Part shown: positions 1 to 10,159 of the stretch, in pieces | How the letters are laid out: the number at the start of each line of letters is the position of its first letter | Numbering within the stretch: position 1 is the first letter of the stretch | Origin: Nostoc sp. 'Lobaria pulmonaria (5183) cyanobiont' | Lineage (GTDB): Bacteria; Cyanobacteriota; Cyanobacteriia; Cyanobacteriales; Nostocaceae | Length of the DNA: 64,000 nt | NCBI RefSeq assembly: GCF_002949795.1 | Contig: NZ_CP026692.1 | Location: 3,394,545 to 3,458,544, forward strand | Direction: 5' to 3' | Translations under genes and position numbers: made by a program | Notes under the pieces: model-generated | Told to the model about the DNA's origin: nothing | The model's input: the letters and a program-made list of their open reading frames with translations, nothing else | The model's database searches: none

Positions 1-782
1 TCTCTATCTGGGCGTCCCCGTTGTTCAACGGTTTCAATGTTAGCTACACCACGCATGGTGATGGAACCACGCCCTGTAGTGTAAGCTTCTCGAATGGCAG
101 ATGTCCCCAAAATTTGCGCCCCAGTCGGAAAATCTGGGCCGTGGACATACTGCATTAATTCGAGATCAGTGATTTCTGGATTGTGGATTACTGCCACCAA
201 AGCATCAATCAATTCGCCCAAATTGTGGGGGGGAATGTTGGTGGCCATGCCTACGGCAATTCCAGAGGAACCGTTAAGCAATAACTGGGGAATCCGTGCT
301 GGTAAAACTGTGGGTTCTTGCTGGGAACCGTCGAAGTTATCGGCAAAGTCTACGGTTTCTAATTCGATGTCGTGGAGTAGACCAGCACTAGTTAAAGCTT
401 GCAAGCGGCATTCTGTATACCGCATCGCGGCTGGCGGATCGTTGTCTACCGAACCAAAGTTACCATGCCCGTTAACTAGGGGCGATCGCATGGAAAAATC
501 CTGCGCCATCCGCACCAAGGCATCATATACTGCCGTGTCACCGTGGGGGTGATATTTACCCAGCACTTCCCCGACCACACGGGCGCATTTCTTAAAAGGG
601 CGATCGTGGAGCAGACCTAGCTCGTGCATTGCGTAGAGAATGCGGCGATGCACAGGTTTTAGACCATCCCTGGCATCTGGCAACGCCCGACCCACTATCA
701 CGCTCATGGCGTATTCCAGATAAGACTGCGACATTTCGGTTCGCAAGTCTATCGGGATAATCCTCTCCTGTGAGGTTGTCAT
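1..782 (-). CDS. gyrA: DNA gyrase subunit A, N-terminal part (runs off the window)
   Basis: Type II topoisomerase subunit that cuts and rejoins DNA; with GyrB it introduces negative supercoils. Reading the minus strand from the ATG at 782 gives about 260 codons open to the window edge. They contain the classic N-terminal features: [23 protein letters not shown] near the start, [10 protein letters not shown], the quinolone-resistance region KYHPHGD followed by [16 protein letters not shown], the catalytic-Tyr context AMRYTECRL, and [14 protein letters not shown]. Normal GyrA is about 850 residues, so roughly the first third is here. A parC/gyrA-like paralogue is possible, but cyanobacteria generally rely on GyrA. 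Confidence 0.93.
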   Translation of the reverse strand, partial: MTTSQERIIPIDLRTEMSQSYLEYAMSVIVGRALPDARDGLKPVHRRILYAMHELGLLHDRPFKKCARVVGEVLGKYHPHGDTAVYDALVRMAQDFSMRSPLVNGHGNFGSVDNDPPAAMRYTECRLQALTSAGLLHDIELETVDFADNFDGSQQEPTVLPARIPQLLLNGSSGIAVGMATNIPPHNLGELIDALVAVIHNPEITDLELMQYVHGPDFPTGAQILGTSAIREAYTTGRGSITMRGVANIETVEQRGRPDR

Positions 783-888
783 AACCTAAAAATCTCCAAA
801 AATCGTAGATTTTAGCTTTTTTACTCAACAAAGCGCAAAATTATTCTAAATTGCTCTTGAATAATTGCTATAATTTGATACAATTCTA

Positions 889-2026
889 TCATATATTGCT
901 TTTTTCTGCCTGGGCAGCTAACTCAGGCGCTTGTTCGATGCGTAGCTTCTCTCTAAGATTTGAGTTGAGATGCAATCAGAGGAACTTTAGGGGCAAGAAA
1001 AAATCCAATCAAACTGGCAAAAAGGATTGGCGTAAAGGGACTCAAGTTTGTCAGTTTTGACAGTAGTAAAGTCGTACTTATTGGTGTACGCGTTACGGCT
1101 GCGTTGATAGCCGCCATTGTACAAATCATCGCTAAGGCAGGATCGAGTGCTGGAATTAAGACTGCTACTGCTTTACCAATGCAAGCACCAGTGAAAATAG
1201 GGGAATGATCAATCCACGGCGCCACCCACCTGTTACTGTAATGCTAATGGCAGCCATTTTCCCAAGAGCTAGAGTTAAGAGAAAAACAGCACTAAAGTTA
1301 GCAGTCAGGACTGAATATAACTCTTCATGTCCAACAATAACGCGTGAGGGGTAATAAAACTGCTAAACTGCCAAGTCCCACTCCTGCTAGTGTTGTGTGT
1401 ACATAAATAGGAACAGGAGTTGGTGCAAAGATGCCCAGACGTGAAACAGCTTGCCAAAAGGCATCGCAGCTGCGAAAAATACCCATAAAAATCCATCCCG
1501 CCACCGCCCCGATAATTCCAAACGCGATCGCGATCGCAAAATCATCAATCCTTTCTAAGTGATACTGAGGAGAAATGCCAAGTGGGGCAATACCCAAATG
1601 TGTAATTGCTGCAAATACCAGATAGCTAGCGCAACTCGAAACAATGGCTGGCATTAAGGCTTCGTAATATTCCACAATATGCTCGTGGTGCAGAATCTCC
1701 AAAGCGAACATTGCACCGCCAAGAGGTGCGCCAAACAAGGCAGTGAAACCAGCTGCCATTGCTGCTAAACTCATGGTTCTGAGGTCTTCACCTTGGAGCT
1801 TTAAGCGATCGGCAACCCAAGTACCAAAAGAACCTGTTACCTGTACCAGTGCTGCTTCTGGACCAGCACTACCGCCTGCCGAGATGCTGACTAGAGAAGC
1901 AAGAATCATAATACTAATACGGATGATTGCCCATATTGGTGGCTTTTTGGGTCGCAAAGGTGATGGTGAACCTGGTGTGAAAACCATTTGGCGCGGGCTG
2001 AGGCGATTACACGATATTGCCGCCAC
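889..2026 (-). pseudogene. ClC-family chloride channel/antiporter, frameshifted and 5'-truncated
   Basis: The minus strand reads as a ClC channel in pieces. The longest piece (2026 down to 1325) has the conserved GSAGPEAALVQ selectivity motif and GAPLGGAMFALEI. A second piece continues as SRVIVGHEELYSVLTANFSA to GGWRRGLIIP, and a third (1225 to 953) reads FTGACIGKAVAVLIPALDPALAM. A short tail in yet another frame ends at a TGA at 889-891. The breaks sit near 1347 (one extra C in a C run), near 1200 (one missing T in a T run) and near 955. The first piece opens at a GTG after an in-frame stop and lacks the usual N-terminal helices. This is either a decayed gene or one with homopolymer errors; the missing N-terminus favours decay. 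Confidence 0.75.
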
Positions 2027-2447
2027 TTGGAAATTTCTCTACCCCGATTCTCTTAAGACATCTTTGTAGTTAACGATCGCACTAGAATTTACTGCATTTT
2101 CTGTCTCTAAAGTCAATCCTCCTGTTGTTATTTACTTCTATTATCCCCGCAGAGTCTGACTTACAGCCATGTTAAGAAGTATCTGGGTAATGCATAGGAT
2201 GGTTTGGGGAGGAGATTAAGGGGTAGGGTTCTCCGGCTTTAATAAGTAATCAAGCGAATATGATACAAGTGGGTATTGACCACTCAAAAGGAATCGCATA
2301 AAAAAACCCCTAGCATTTCTACTAGGGGTGGGAAATAATACCATTTCACTTGATGTTTGTCTGAGATGACCCTGTTTGTGCCTCCGCTCTACGCAAGAGG
2401 CTGGAGTGTTTCTCAAATATTACAGTAAAAAGCGATCGGGTATAAAA
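2027..2447. other. Intergenic gap between ClC remnant and clpC
   Basis: I see no gene here. Apart from the terminator at 2300-2328 the stretch shows only short open frames without recognisable content. Confidence 0.5.
2300..2328 (-). terminator. Rho-independent terminator of clpC
   Basis: Seven-base arms CCCCTAG (2307-2313) and CTAGGGG (2322-2328) flank an 8-base loop. Read on the minus strand the hairpin is followed directly by a run of seven T. It lies about 120 bases beyond the clpC stop codon and points the same way. Confidence 0.8.
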
Positions 2448-4901
2448 TTAGCCAACATTTGCCAAGAGCAATTCTCGTTTTTCTAATTTTTGTACTCTCA
2501 CTTGAGAGTCATCATCAACATCGATAAGGGCTGTGTCTCCATCTGTAATTTCACCAGACAGCATTGCTTCAGCGAGAGAATCTTCTAGAAGGCGCATAAT
2601 TGCCCGACGTAATGGCCTAGCGCCATAGCTGGGGTTATAACCCTCTTGTACCACAAGCTCTTTGAAGCGATCGCTAACTTCTAAGATAATTCCTTTTTCT
2701 GTCAAGCGATTAGCAACATCGCGGAGCATAATTTCAGCGATTTGCTTAACTTCATCCTTAGAAAGCTGGGTGAAGACGATAATCTCATCAAGACGGTTGA
2801 GGAACTCAGGACGGAAGTAAGCTTTCAATTCCTCATTTACCAAGGTGCGGATGCGGTTATAACTAGCGTCGGCTTGAGTGTCGAAGTCAAAACCTAAACC
2901 ACTACCACCTTTTTCAATCACCTTGGAACCGATGTTAGAAGTCAAAATGATCAGCGTGTTCTTGAAGTCCACTTTCCGACCTTTTGCATCCGTAAGATGA
3001 CCGTCATCCAAGAGTTGCAGCAGCATATTGAATACATCGGGGTGTGCTTTTTCGATTTCGTCGAATAGCAACACTGAGTATGGTTTCCGGCGCACGGCTT
3101 CTGTAAGTTGTCCGCCTTCGTCGTATCCGACATAACCAGGAGGCGAACCAATCAGCTTGGCGACGGTGTGGCTTTCCATGTATTCGGACATATCTAAGCG
3201 AATCATGGAGTCTTCCGCACCGAAGAAGTAGGCAGCTAACGCCTTCGCCAATTCTGTTTTACCGACTCCAGTGGGCCCAGAGAAGATAAAACTAGCAATG
3301 GGACGATTGGGATTTTTCAAGCCGACACGGGCGCGACGGATACCGCGAGATACAGCCGAGACTGCTTGCTCTTGTCCGATGAGCCGCTGATGTAGAGTGT
3401 CTTCTAGGTGTAGGAGCAACTCTGACTCAGATTCAGTAAGTTTGTTGACTGGTACACCAGTCCAAGAGGCAACGATTTGAGCGATGTCTTCTTCGTCAAC
3501 TACAGTCGAGTTGACAGGTTGCTCGTTTGGTGTAAACGTTGCTTGCAGTTGTTCTGCGAGTTTTAACTCTTGGTCGCGCAGTTGTGTAGCTTTGTCAAAA
3601 TCTTGGACTCTGACTGCTGCTTCTTTTTCTTTGGTGACACCAGCGAGTTCACGCTTGAGTTCTTTATTCGGAGAACTTTGGGAGTTCCGCAAACGAACGC
3701 GAGAACCAGCTTCATCAATCAAGTCTATTGCCTTATCGGGCAAGAAGCGATCGCTAATATAGCGGTCTGATAATTCTGCTGCTGCGACAAGTGCCGCATC
3801 CAAAATTGTGACTTTGTGGTGTTGTTCGTAAGCGCCGCGCAAGCCGTAGAGAATTTGTACGGTTTCCTCTACTGAGGGTTCCCCAACCTTAATCGGCTGG
3901 AAACGACGCTCTAGGGCGGCATCACGCTCGATGTGCTTACGATACTCATCAAGGGTAGTTGCGCCGATGCACTGGAGTTCACCTCGTGCTAAGGCAGGTT
4001 TGAGGATGTTGGCTGCATCCAAGCCACCTTCTGTACCACCAGCACCAACCAAGGTGTGAATTTCGTCAATCACCAAGATGATATTGCCCACAGTGCGGAC
4101 TTCTTCCACGACTTTTTTGATGCGTTCTTCAAAATCGCCACGGAAGCGAGTTCCAGCTACCAATGATCCCATATCGAGGCTGATAACTTGCTTGTCTTGC
4201 AAATTTTCGGGAACATCCTGGTTGATAATCCGTTGAGCTAGACCTTCTGCGATCGCAGTTTTACCAACTCCTGGTTCTCCAATCAACACTGGGTTATTCT
4301 TAGTGCGGCGACCGAGAATTTGGATTGCCCGCTCAATTTCCTTCTCGCGACCAACTACGGGGTCGAGTCTGCCTTCTTGGGCTAATTTGGTCAAATTTCT
4401 GCCAAATTCTTCCATTGTTAGCGGTTGGGTACGCTTTTGACTACCACTACCAGCAAAAGCTGGTGCATTTTCACCCAAACGGCGAACTATGGCACTGCGG
4501 ACACTCTTGAAGTCAACCCCTAGATTTTGCAGGACTTTGGCGGCGACACCTTCACCAGCCTCGGTTAATCCTAAGAGTAAGTGTTCAGTGTTAATGTAAT
4601 TCTGTCCTAGACTGTGAGCTTCTTTAAACGATTGCTCAAAGAGGCTTTTCACCTTAGGAGTAAAAGGAATTTCTGGTGGTACAAAGCCAGAACCCCTACC
4701 AATAATTTTTTCTACCTCGCGACGTGCATCTTTGAGGGTAACGCCTAATTCGGCCAGCACTTTAGCAGCAACCCCAGTTCCTTCTCCCATCAAACCCAGG
4801 AGAATTTGTTCAGTTCCTACGAAATTGTGTCCCAGGCGACGTGCTTCCTCCTGAGCTAACATAATTACTCTAATGGCTTCGGAAGTGAAGTGTTCAAACA
4901 T
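2448..4901 (-). CDS. clpC: Clp protease ATP-binding subunit ClpC (Hsp100 unfoldase)
   Basis: AAA+ unfoldase of 817 residues that feeds substrates to the ClpP/ClpR protease; in cyanobacteria ClpC is a major stromal-type chaperone. Visible in order: two N-terminal Clp-N repeats (about 5-70 and 80-145), first ATPase with Walker A GEPGVGKT (208-215) and Walker B VIDEIH near 275, a UVR-type coiled middle region near 430-450, second Walker A GPTGVGKT near 545, and a C-terminal D2-small domain. LGFDF near 680 fits the ClpP-contacting loop. Length equals the family norm. The ATG at 4901 is preceded by GGGAG. It is transcribed alone and followed by a strong terminator. Confidence 0.97.
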   Translation of the reverse strand: MFEHFTSEAIRVIMLAQEEARRLGHNFVGTEQILLGLMGEGTGVAAKVLAELGVTLKDARREVEKIIGRGSGFVPPEIPFTPKVKSLFEQSFKEAHSLGQNYINTEHLLLGLTEAGEGVAAKVLQNLGVDFKSVRSAIVRRLGENAPAFAGSGSQKRTQPLTMEEFGRNLTKLAQEGRLDPVVGREKEIERAIQILGRRTKNNPVLIGEPGVGKTAIAEGLAQRIINQDVPENLQDKQVISLDMGSLVAGTRFRGDFEERIKKVVEEVRTVGNIILVIDEIHTLVGAGGTEGGLDAANILKPALARGELQCIGATTLDEYRKHIERDAALERRFQPIKVGEPSVEETVQILYGLRGAYEQHHKVTILDAALVAAAELSDRYISDRFLPDKAIDLIDEAGSRVRLRNSQSSPNKELKRELAGVTKEKEAAVRVQDFDKATQLRDQELKLAEQLQATFTPNEQPVNSTVVDEEDIAQIVASWTGVPVNKLTESESELLLHLEDTLHQRLIGQEQAVSAVSRGIRRARVGLKNPNRPIASFIFSGPTGVGKTELAKALAAYFFGAEDSMIRLDMSEYMESHTVAKLIGSPPGYVGYDEGGQLTEAVRRKPYSVLLFDEIEKAHPDVFNMLLQLLDDGHLTDAKGRKVDFKNTLIILTSNIGSKVIEKGGSGLGFDFDTQADASYNRIRTLVNEELKAYFRPEFLNRLDEIIVFTQLSKDEVKQIAEIMLRDVANRLTEKGIILEVSDRFKELVVQEGYNPSYGARPLRRAIMRLLEDSLAEAMLSGEITDGDTALIDVDDDSQVRVQKLEKRELLLANVG

Positions 4902-5210
4902 AATGGGTTATTGCTCCCTCGCTGCTTGGACTTTGGGTGAGATATAAATTCACCCTCATCTAAAGTTTTTTGTATTTTCTTAAGGACTAATGTAACTTTA
5001 TTTAAAGTTAAGTGGCAGTGGTGAGAGCCGTAAGACATCAGGTGTACTTGCCGTCTAGTGGGAGTGCTGAGTGGAGTACGTAGAAAATCAAGAGTTGCAA
5101 AGTTGACAGTTAAGCTTTTGGTATTTGACAATTTTCTTTTGTCTGTCCTGTTTTCCACTGTCAGCTAAACTTAAAATTCAGGACTTAGCACTCTAAACTC
5201 AGGACTGACA
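4902..5210. other. Divergent intergenic region clpC / DUF3288 gene
   Basis: This must hold promoters for both clpC (minus) and the gene at 5211 (plus). It is moderately AT-rich. I do not see a convincing heat-shock (CIRCE) inverted repeat or other named operator. Confidence 0.4.
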
Positions 5211-5507
5211 ATGACTGAAGCAACGGCCGGTAAAGACCAACAACATCCACTTTATAACCGCGATCGCCCCCTTATTGATATTTTACTTGTTCAAGAGGCT
5301 ACAGACTATAATTTAGCAGAATTGGCTAGACTGCGAATGCGCTATCAAGGGTTTCCAGGGGCGAGAGACATCCAAAAAGACTTAGATAAAGTCTTGCAGC
5401 AGTGGGGTTTGACCGAAGCCCAGCTTTTTGAGAAAACTCGTCAAATTCACGATTTGGGTGGAATTTACAAAAGCCGTGGCAAGAAAGATGAACAGGATTG
5501 GAATTAG
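5211..5507 (+). CDS. DUF3288 family protein, small cyanobacterial protein
   Basis: A 98-residue soluble protein matching, from memory, the cyanobacteria-restricted DUF3288 family of unknown function. The central part HPLYNRDRPLIDILL, then LAELARLRMRYQGFPGARDIQKDL, then LQQWGLTEAQLFEKTRQIH is typical of the family. There is no signal peptide or membrane segment; the sequence is highly charged and helical. The start codon is the first ATG of the frame. It stands alone, divergent from clpC. Confidence 0.8.
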   Translation: MTEATAGKDQQHPLYNRDRPLIDILLVQEATDYNLAELARLRMRYQGFPGARDIQKDLDKVLQQWGLTEAQLFEKTRQIHDLGGIYKSRGKKDEQDWN

Positions 5508-5577
5508 TTATGGAAAATAGGGCATTGGGAATTGGGTATTTAGTTATTCTTTCCCATTCCTAACTCCTGACTCAGCC

Positions 5578-5690
5578 CTGGAATGACGATCGCTAATTCT
5601 GTGCCTTTGCCTAATTCAGATGTCACTGTGAGTTGTCCACCATGTTTTTTTTATAATCTACCGGGAAGTGGCTAATCCTAAAACAGTATC
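5578..5690 (-). pseudogene. Histidine-kinase ATPase-domain remnant
   Basis: The minus strand reads LGLATSR, a TAG stop, then IIKKHGGQLTVTSELGKG continuing into TELAIVIPG. This is the C-terminal end of a HATPase_c domain (G2 box and following strands). It needs one base removed from the A run at about 5643-5652 to stay in frame and it lacks everything upstream. It is a dead fragment of a sensor kinase. Confidence 0.75.
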
Positions 5691-5851
5691 TTTATTTACT
5701 AGCTTAGTAATAAATAACCAAATAGTTTTTGAAATATTAAAATAAACCTTGCGATCGCTACCTCGTTTCCAGAACGAGATGGGTTTAGACATTGTTTAGT
5801 AAAATGACTTGCACCGTTGAGGGTGTTATTGCCTATCTAATGGGGGAGAGA

Positions 5852-5965
5852 ATGTATTTTATTACTAAGGATAGTTTTGAATTGAACCAACTCGTATTTA
5901 ATATAACAGGTACTGAAGAATCAACTTTGTCAGTGATTAATCTTTCCCCTGCGACCAAGGAGTAA
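5852..5965 (+). CDS. Possible 37-residue small ORF leading into the stress-protein gene
   Basis: ATG at 5852 has GGGGGAG just upstream and opens a 37-codon frame (MYFITKDSFELNQLVF...) that ends TAA at 5963-5965, two bases before the ATG of the next gene. Its last codons contain the AAGGAG ribosome-binding site of that gene, so translation could be coupled. The product is unrecognised, mildly hydrophobic and without a signal peptide. It could equally be untranslated leader; the evidence is layout only. Confidence 0.35.
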   Translation: MYFITKDSFELNQLVFNITGTEESTLSVINLSPATKE

Positions 5966-5967
5966 TA

Positions 5968-6930
5968 ATGGTTTTAAGTCAATATCAACGTGCTGTAGGC
6001 GTATTTACTCATCGGATAGATGCAGAGCGGGCAATACATGAGTTGAAAGATTCTGGCTTGGCGATGGAGAAAGTATCTGTAGTTGTACAAAATTCCGATC
6101 GCAATCATGAGACTGCCGATAATGATGTTAAAGAGGACACTGGCGATAAAACTGATGAAGGTGCAACAGTAGGAGGGCTTTCAGGCGGCGCTGTTGGTGG
6201 GTTAACTGGTTTATTAGTGGGTCTTGGGACTTTAGCAATCCCTGGAGTTGGCCCAATAATGCTGGCTGGGGCAGCAGCAACTGCTTTGGTTACAACCCTT
6301 GTTGGAGCAAGTATTGGTGCTGCCACTGGGACTTTTGCTGGTGCATTAGTTGGTTGGGGAATGTCGTCAGAGCAAGCTAGAGCATATAACGAGCGAGTAG
6401 AGGACGGACACTATTTAATAATTGTAGATTGCACATCTTTTGAAATCGCTAAAGTAGAAGAAATACTACAGCGTTGGGGTATTGAAGAGTTTGGCATTTA
6501 CGAGCATCTCAACAGTGAATATGAAACTACAAATTATCTGACCACAACGACTTCTGCTACTGCCATTCCTAATAAAAGTGGGATGATGTCTAAGTATAGT
6601 GTTAGTTGCTTTAATAGCAGAGATAATGCTGAAGCGGCAATTAAGGATATGTGTGTTGCAGGTTTTTCATTAAACCAGATTTCCTTAATTTGCAAAGACT
6701 TTTCTCAATTGGTTGGGTTAATAGGCATTAATTTAAGTGAACGCTTTGACGCTATGAGGTTAGGAATAGCAGATGAGTGGGCACGCTTTTACAATGAGCA
6801 AATAGAGCAAGGCAATTACATACTTATCGTTAGTGGCACAGATAATGAGCAAGATATAGCTAGCTCTATTCTGTGTAATTATGGGGTTCAAGAATGTCAA
6901 ATTTATGACCCAATGTTAATTCGTTCTTAA
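5968..6930 (+). CDS. General-stress (YflT/GSP17M-like) protein with glycine-zipper insert
   Basis: A 320-residue protein with two copies of a small alpha/beta domain of the kind found in general-stress protein 17M/YflT. The first starts near residue 8 (AVGVFTHRIDAERAIHELKDSG) and the second near 205 (SVSCFNSRDNAEAAIKDMCVAG). Between the halves of the first domain, residues about 64-130 form a long Gly/Ala-rich hydrophobic stretch (repeated GG, GVGP, GASIGAATG) resembling a glycine-zipper membrane hairpin. Each copy closes with a YLIIV-type strand and an EEFGIYE/VQECQIYD end. The ATG has AAGGAG seven bases upstream. Function beyond stress association is unknown; membrane attachment is inferred. 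Confidence 0.75.
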   Translation: MVLSQYQRAVGVFTHRIDAERAIHELKDSGLAMEKVSVVVQNSDRNHETADNDVKEDTGDKTDEGATVGGLSGGAVGGLTGLLVGLGTLAIPGVGPIMLAGAAATALVTTLVGASIGAATGTFAGALVGWGMSSEQARAYNERVEDGHYLIIVDCTSFEIAKVEEILQRWGIEEFGIYEHLNSEYETTNYLTTTTSATAIPNKSGMMSKYSVSCFNSRDNAEAAIKDMCVAGFSLNQISLICKDFSQLVGLIGINLSERFDAMRLGIADEWARFYNEQIEQGNYILIVSGTDNEQDIASSILCNYGVQECQIYDPMLIRS

Positions 6931-7003
6931 AAGTGTCAACAACCATCAACTAATTATCAATAAGCAATGGATTTTACAGCCTGAAAACCTTACTGTGCAA
7001 ATA

Positions 7004-7060
7004 ATCGACACCAGTCAACAAAATTATGTGGTTTTCAAGATTATAGCGACTGGTGTCGAT
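7004..7060. terminator. Long stem-loop between convergent genes
   Basis: Arms ATCGACACCAGTC (7004-7016) and GACTGGTGTCGAT (7048-7060) are perfectly complementary across a 31-base spacer. The element sits between the stress gene (plus, ends 6930) and mlaD-like gene (minus, ends 7095). No T run follows, so it may act as a bidirectional terminator or an mRNA stabiliser rather than a classic terminator. Confidence 0.45.
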
Positions 7061-7094
7061 GGACTTCAACACATTTACTTGACAGTAAAATATC

Positions 7095-8609
7095 TTACTT
7101 AAAATTCTCAACAGTTTGGCTTCGCTCAGGGTCAGCAGTGAACGAAACCGAAGGGTCAACCTGTATTACCTCTTTCTCCGTCTCCAGTTGCCCTCGTTGC
7201 TTGCCATATTCTCGCAGCTGTTTCAACAGGTTTTCTTGGGATGAATTCGGGATAGACGGACTGGGACTTGGTTGAAGGTCGGTGTCGATATTTCCAAAAT
7301 TAGTAGGTGAGGGATTAATTACATAGACGGGTAGCGATTTGTCATTAAACATCGCCTGTTGGGTTGGTGCTGGTATAGGAACTAGATTCTTTGGTTTGCT
7401 TACAGCAGCTTTTACCGAATCTAGAGTAGTAGCAACCTGCACTTGTTGCTGCATCTGTTGTGTAGAAGATACTAAACCACTTAAACCATTTACCAATTGC
7501 CGCAGATTTTTACGGAAATTAGGATCGCCTGTCAATTCATCTAAATCAGATGTAATTTTTTGGGTATTTTCAAAGGTAACTCGTGCTGAATCTAAAGTTT
7601 GTTGCAGCAACACCGCATTCTTGGGATCGTTTAAGGTTTTAGAAGCATCGCGTAAATTAGCTGAGGCTTGGGCTGCATTTGCGGAAAGAGTTTCTAAATT
7701 GTTGAGTAATTCTCCTTTAGTCAATCGATTGACGGATGGTGATAAGCTACTGACTGTAACCCGCAGTTGGTTGCTGGTTTCGGTGATATTGTTCAAAGCA
7801 CCAACCAGCGTCGAACGATTTGTTGTCAACAGATTATCCAGGTTGTTCAGCAATCGATTTGCTTGAGTTGCAGTTGCACCGAATTTATTTACTGTTTGAT
7901 TGGCGGATGCATTAAGTTGGTTTGTCGCCCGTTGCACTGAATTAGCCGTGGCAGAAAAAGTATTAAGTTGTAGTCGTAAGCTTTTGGTCAAACCTTGTAA
8001 ATCCTGACTTAACTCAGTAAAACTGGATGCTGCGCCTGTGGTAGTTTCTAGAACCCTATTGACATTTCGATAAAATTTTGGATTATTGTATGCACCTGCT
8101 AGCTCAGTTGAACTGCGAATTAGTTCATCAACACTGATGCCAAGCTGACCTTTTAAGCGAGAGCCATTACAGACTATAAGACTGGTATCACAACTTTTTT
8201 CTAGGGGTTTAGCAAGCACAACCCCAGCAGGTAAGGTTGTTTTTGGTGTGATGTCGATAATACTTTCGCTAATTAACCCGCTTTGATTAGCTTCCACCAC
8301 TACATCGCGAGGGATAATTAGGTCAGTTTGGGGAATTTCAATCTCTACATCAATGGCATTTGCTCCTGGTCGAAGCTGGGAAATAGTTCCTACCTTAACA
8401 CCACGATAGCGAACTGCTGCTCCCTTTTGCATTCCGCCAGCGTTAGCAAATTCTACAATAATTTTGTATGAACGGCCAGCAGCAGTGAATCTATTTAACC
8501 ACAGAAAGAGTAATCCAAATACCCCTAGTCCTAGCAGGAGTAATAACCCCACAGAACCTTCTCTAAATGTTCGCCCAGAGGCGAAGCGGCTTGTCATAAG
8601 ACCTCGCAT
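7095..8609 (-). CDS. MlaD/Mce-domain lipid-transport protein
   Basis: A 504-residue inner-membrane-anchored periplasmic protein of the MlaD/TGD2 type, which binds lipid between the membranes. One transmembrane helix lies at about 20-40 (SVGLLLLLGLGVFGLLFLWL), then an MCE domain at about 48-125 (YKIIVEFANAGGMQKGAAVRYRGVKVGTISQL). A very long coiled-coil/amphipathic region to about 400 is rich in Gln, Asn, Thr and Ser, and the C-terminus is Pro/Ser-rich. Long C-terminal extensions are normal in cyanobacterial and plant relatives. The adjacent ATPase gene supports an ABC lipid importer; no MlaE permease gene is next to them. Confidence 0.88.
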   Translation of the reverse strand: MRGLMTSRFASGRTFREGSVGLLLLLGLGVFGLLFLWLNRFTAAGRSYKIIVEFANAGGMQKGAAVRYRGVKVGTISQLRPGANAIDVEIEIPQTDLIIPRDVVVEANQSGLISESIIDITPKTTLPAGVVLAKPLEKSCDTSLIVCNGSRLKGQLGISVDELIRSSTELAGAYNNPKFYRNVNRVLETTTGAASSFTELSQDLQGLTKSLRLQLNTFSATANSVQRATNQLNASANQTVNKFGATATQANRLLNNLDNLLTTNRSTLVGALNNITETSNQLRVTVSSLSPSVNRLTKGELLNNLETLSANAAQASANLRDASKTLNDPKNAVLLQQTLDSARVTFENTQKITSDLDELTGDPNFRKNLRQLVNGLSGLVSSTQQMQQQVQVATTLDSVKAAVSKPKNLVPIPAPTQQAMFNDKSLPVYVINPSPTNFGNIDTDLQPSPSPSIPNSSQENLLKQLREYGKQRGQLETEKEVIQVDPSVSFTADPERSQTVENFK

Positions 8610-8704
8610 TTTTTTGCCTCCACCAACTAACCAACAACCAATTAGGAGTTAAAAGTTAGGAATTAGTAGTTAAATTTAACTTTTTACTCCTCACTTTTAA
8701 ATTT

Positions 8705-9487
8705 CTAGCCGGCGACTTTAATCGGGCCTTGAACACTTCCACTGATAAATTGTCTGATCAAGGGATGTTCTGTGTTGTATATTTCACTAACTGTACCTTG
8801 CCACTGCACTTTACCTTCATAGAGAAATATAAGTCTATCAGATGTACGGCGGATAGTGCTGTCCTGGTGGGTAACAACGGCATAAGTACTACAAACTCCA
8901 TGCAAACATTGCAAATGGCGGATTAAATCTTCGATTACTGTCGAGGCTATGGGATCGAGTCCGGCGGTTGGTTCGTCGTATAGTAAAACTTCTGGACCTT
9001 CATTGGGAGTGTCGGGGTTAGACATAATCGCACGGGCAAAACTCACCCGTTTGCGCATTCCCCCGGAAAGTTCGGCTGGGTAGAGGTCGCCTACTTCTGG
9101 CAAACCTACCATCTCCAATTTTTCTTTTACCAAATCTCGGATGCGCGATCGCGGTAGCTTTGAATTTTGATAAAGTAAAAATCCTACATTCTCCTCCACT
9201 GTCAGCGAATCAAATAGTGCCGCCTGCTGAAACACCATACCAATGCCAACCTGCTGGCCGCCATCTTCAATCAAACCCTCTCGCCGCACTCCTTGCACAT
9301 AAATTTCTCCTTCATCAGGACTAAGTAACGCCGCTATTACTCGTAAGATAGTTGATTTCCCAGTCCCTGATGGCCCAATAATCCCTAGTGCTTCTCCCCG
9401 GTAAATAGTTAAGTCTATATTATCTAGAACTTTATGGCTACCAAAGGACTTAGAAACACCTTTCAGTTCAATCAATGGTTCAGTCAT
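8705..9487 (-). CDS. MlaF-type ABC transporter ATP-binding protein
   Basis: A 260-residue nucleotide-binding subunit that would power the MlaD-containing lipid transporter. Walker A is GPSGTGKS (38-45), the Q-loop lies in GMVFQQAALFDSLTVEENV, the signature is LSGGM (140-144) and Walker B is LLYDEP (168-173), followed by AGLDPI. The LFDSLTV and SGGMRKR wording is characteristic of the MlaF/TGD3 group. It lies upstream of the mlaD-like gene with about 95 bases between, in the same direction, so co-transcription is likely. Confidence 0.92.
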   Translation of the reverse strand: MTEPLIELKGVSKSFGSHKVLDNIDLTIYRGEALGIIGPSGTGKSTILRVIAALLSPDEGEIYVQGVRREGLIEDGGQQVGIGMVFQQAALFDSLTVEENVGFLLYQNSKLPRSRIRDLVKEKLEMVGLPEVGDLYPAELSGGMRKRVSFARAIMSNPDTPNEGPEVLLYDEPTAGLDPIASTVIEDLIRHLQCLHGVCSTYAVVTHQDSTIRRTSDRLIFLYEGKVQWQGTVSEIYNTEHPLIRQFISGSVQGPIKVAG

Positions 9488-9530
9488 TAGTTATTAGTCA
9501 TTGGTCATTGGTCATTGGTCATTAGTCAGT
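9482..9530. repeat. STRR-type heptamer tandem repeat (ATTGGTC)
   Basis: About six consecutive heptamers, ATTGGTC with ATTAGTC/ATTAGTT variants, overlap the start codon end of the MlaF gene and run upstream. Such short tandemly repeated sequences are typical of heterocystous cyanobacteria. Confidence 0.85.
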
Positions 9531-10159
9531 AGAAAATAAACAAATGACTACTGAGAACTAACAAAGGACAAATATGCCAAATAATGGTTTCATAGTTATT
9601 GGTAGGACATTGTATAGTGTATTATAAGTACATAATTAGCATTCTGATTAAGCAAACTTTATTTTTTTAGCATAATATTTAGTTATTGGCAATGTTTATC
9701 GTCTCAAAATACCCTCAACACAAGGCTGACGAAGACACCGTAGTAATTAAACATCTCAGTGATGTGAAAATAAGATTCCAGTTTTCTGTAGACATCAGCC
9801 AAGTCATTTAATAGTATTACTATACTACTTAAGGTTATAACTACTTTAGAGAAAAGTTACAGCAAAAAAAGCTCATTAAGTAGGTTGATACAATATATAA
9901 AAATCAGATTTAATTTATGAAAATAAAAATGTTCAGACTTCTAGCTTTATATATATAGGAAGTCAAAAACATATTTTTCATAAATGATTAATTATGGCTA
10001 TAAAAAATCATTTTGATTCCATCCGAAGTTATTTAAATTAGCATAATTATTAAATAACATGAGAGGTTAATAGCATTATTTATCAATCTTATAATTGGCA
10101 AATTCACAAACTATTTACTATTATTGTAATAATAACTGTTAAAAATCAAAATCTAAATC
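9531..10159. other. Long AT-rich gap upstream of threonine aldolase gene
   Basis: No gene or gene fragment was recognised in either strand. The sequence is strongly AT-rich with many short A and T runs. It separates divergent mlaF and the aldolase gene and presumably holds promoters for both. Confidence 0.4.

Noticed and set aside
2216-2416. 66-residue minus-strand ORF between the ClC remnant and clpC
   Set aside because: It includes the clpC terminator hairpin and has no domain content.
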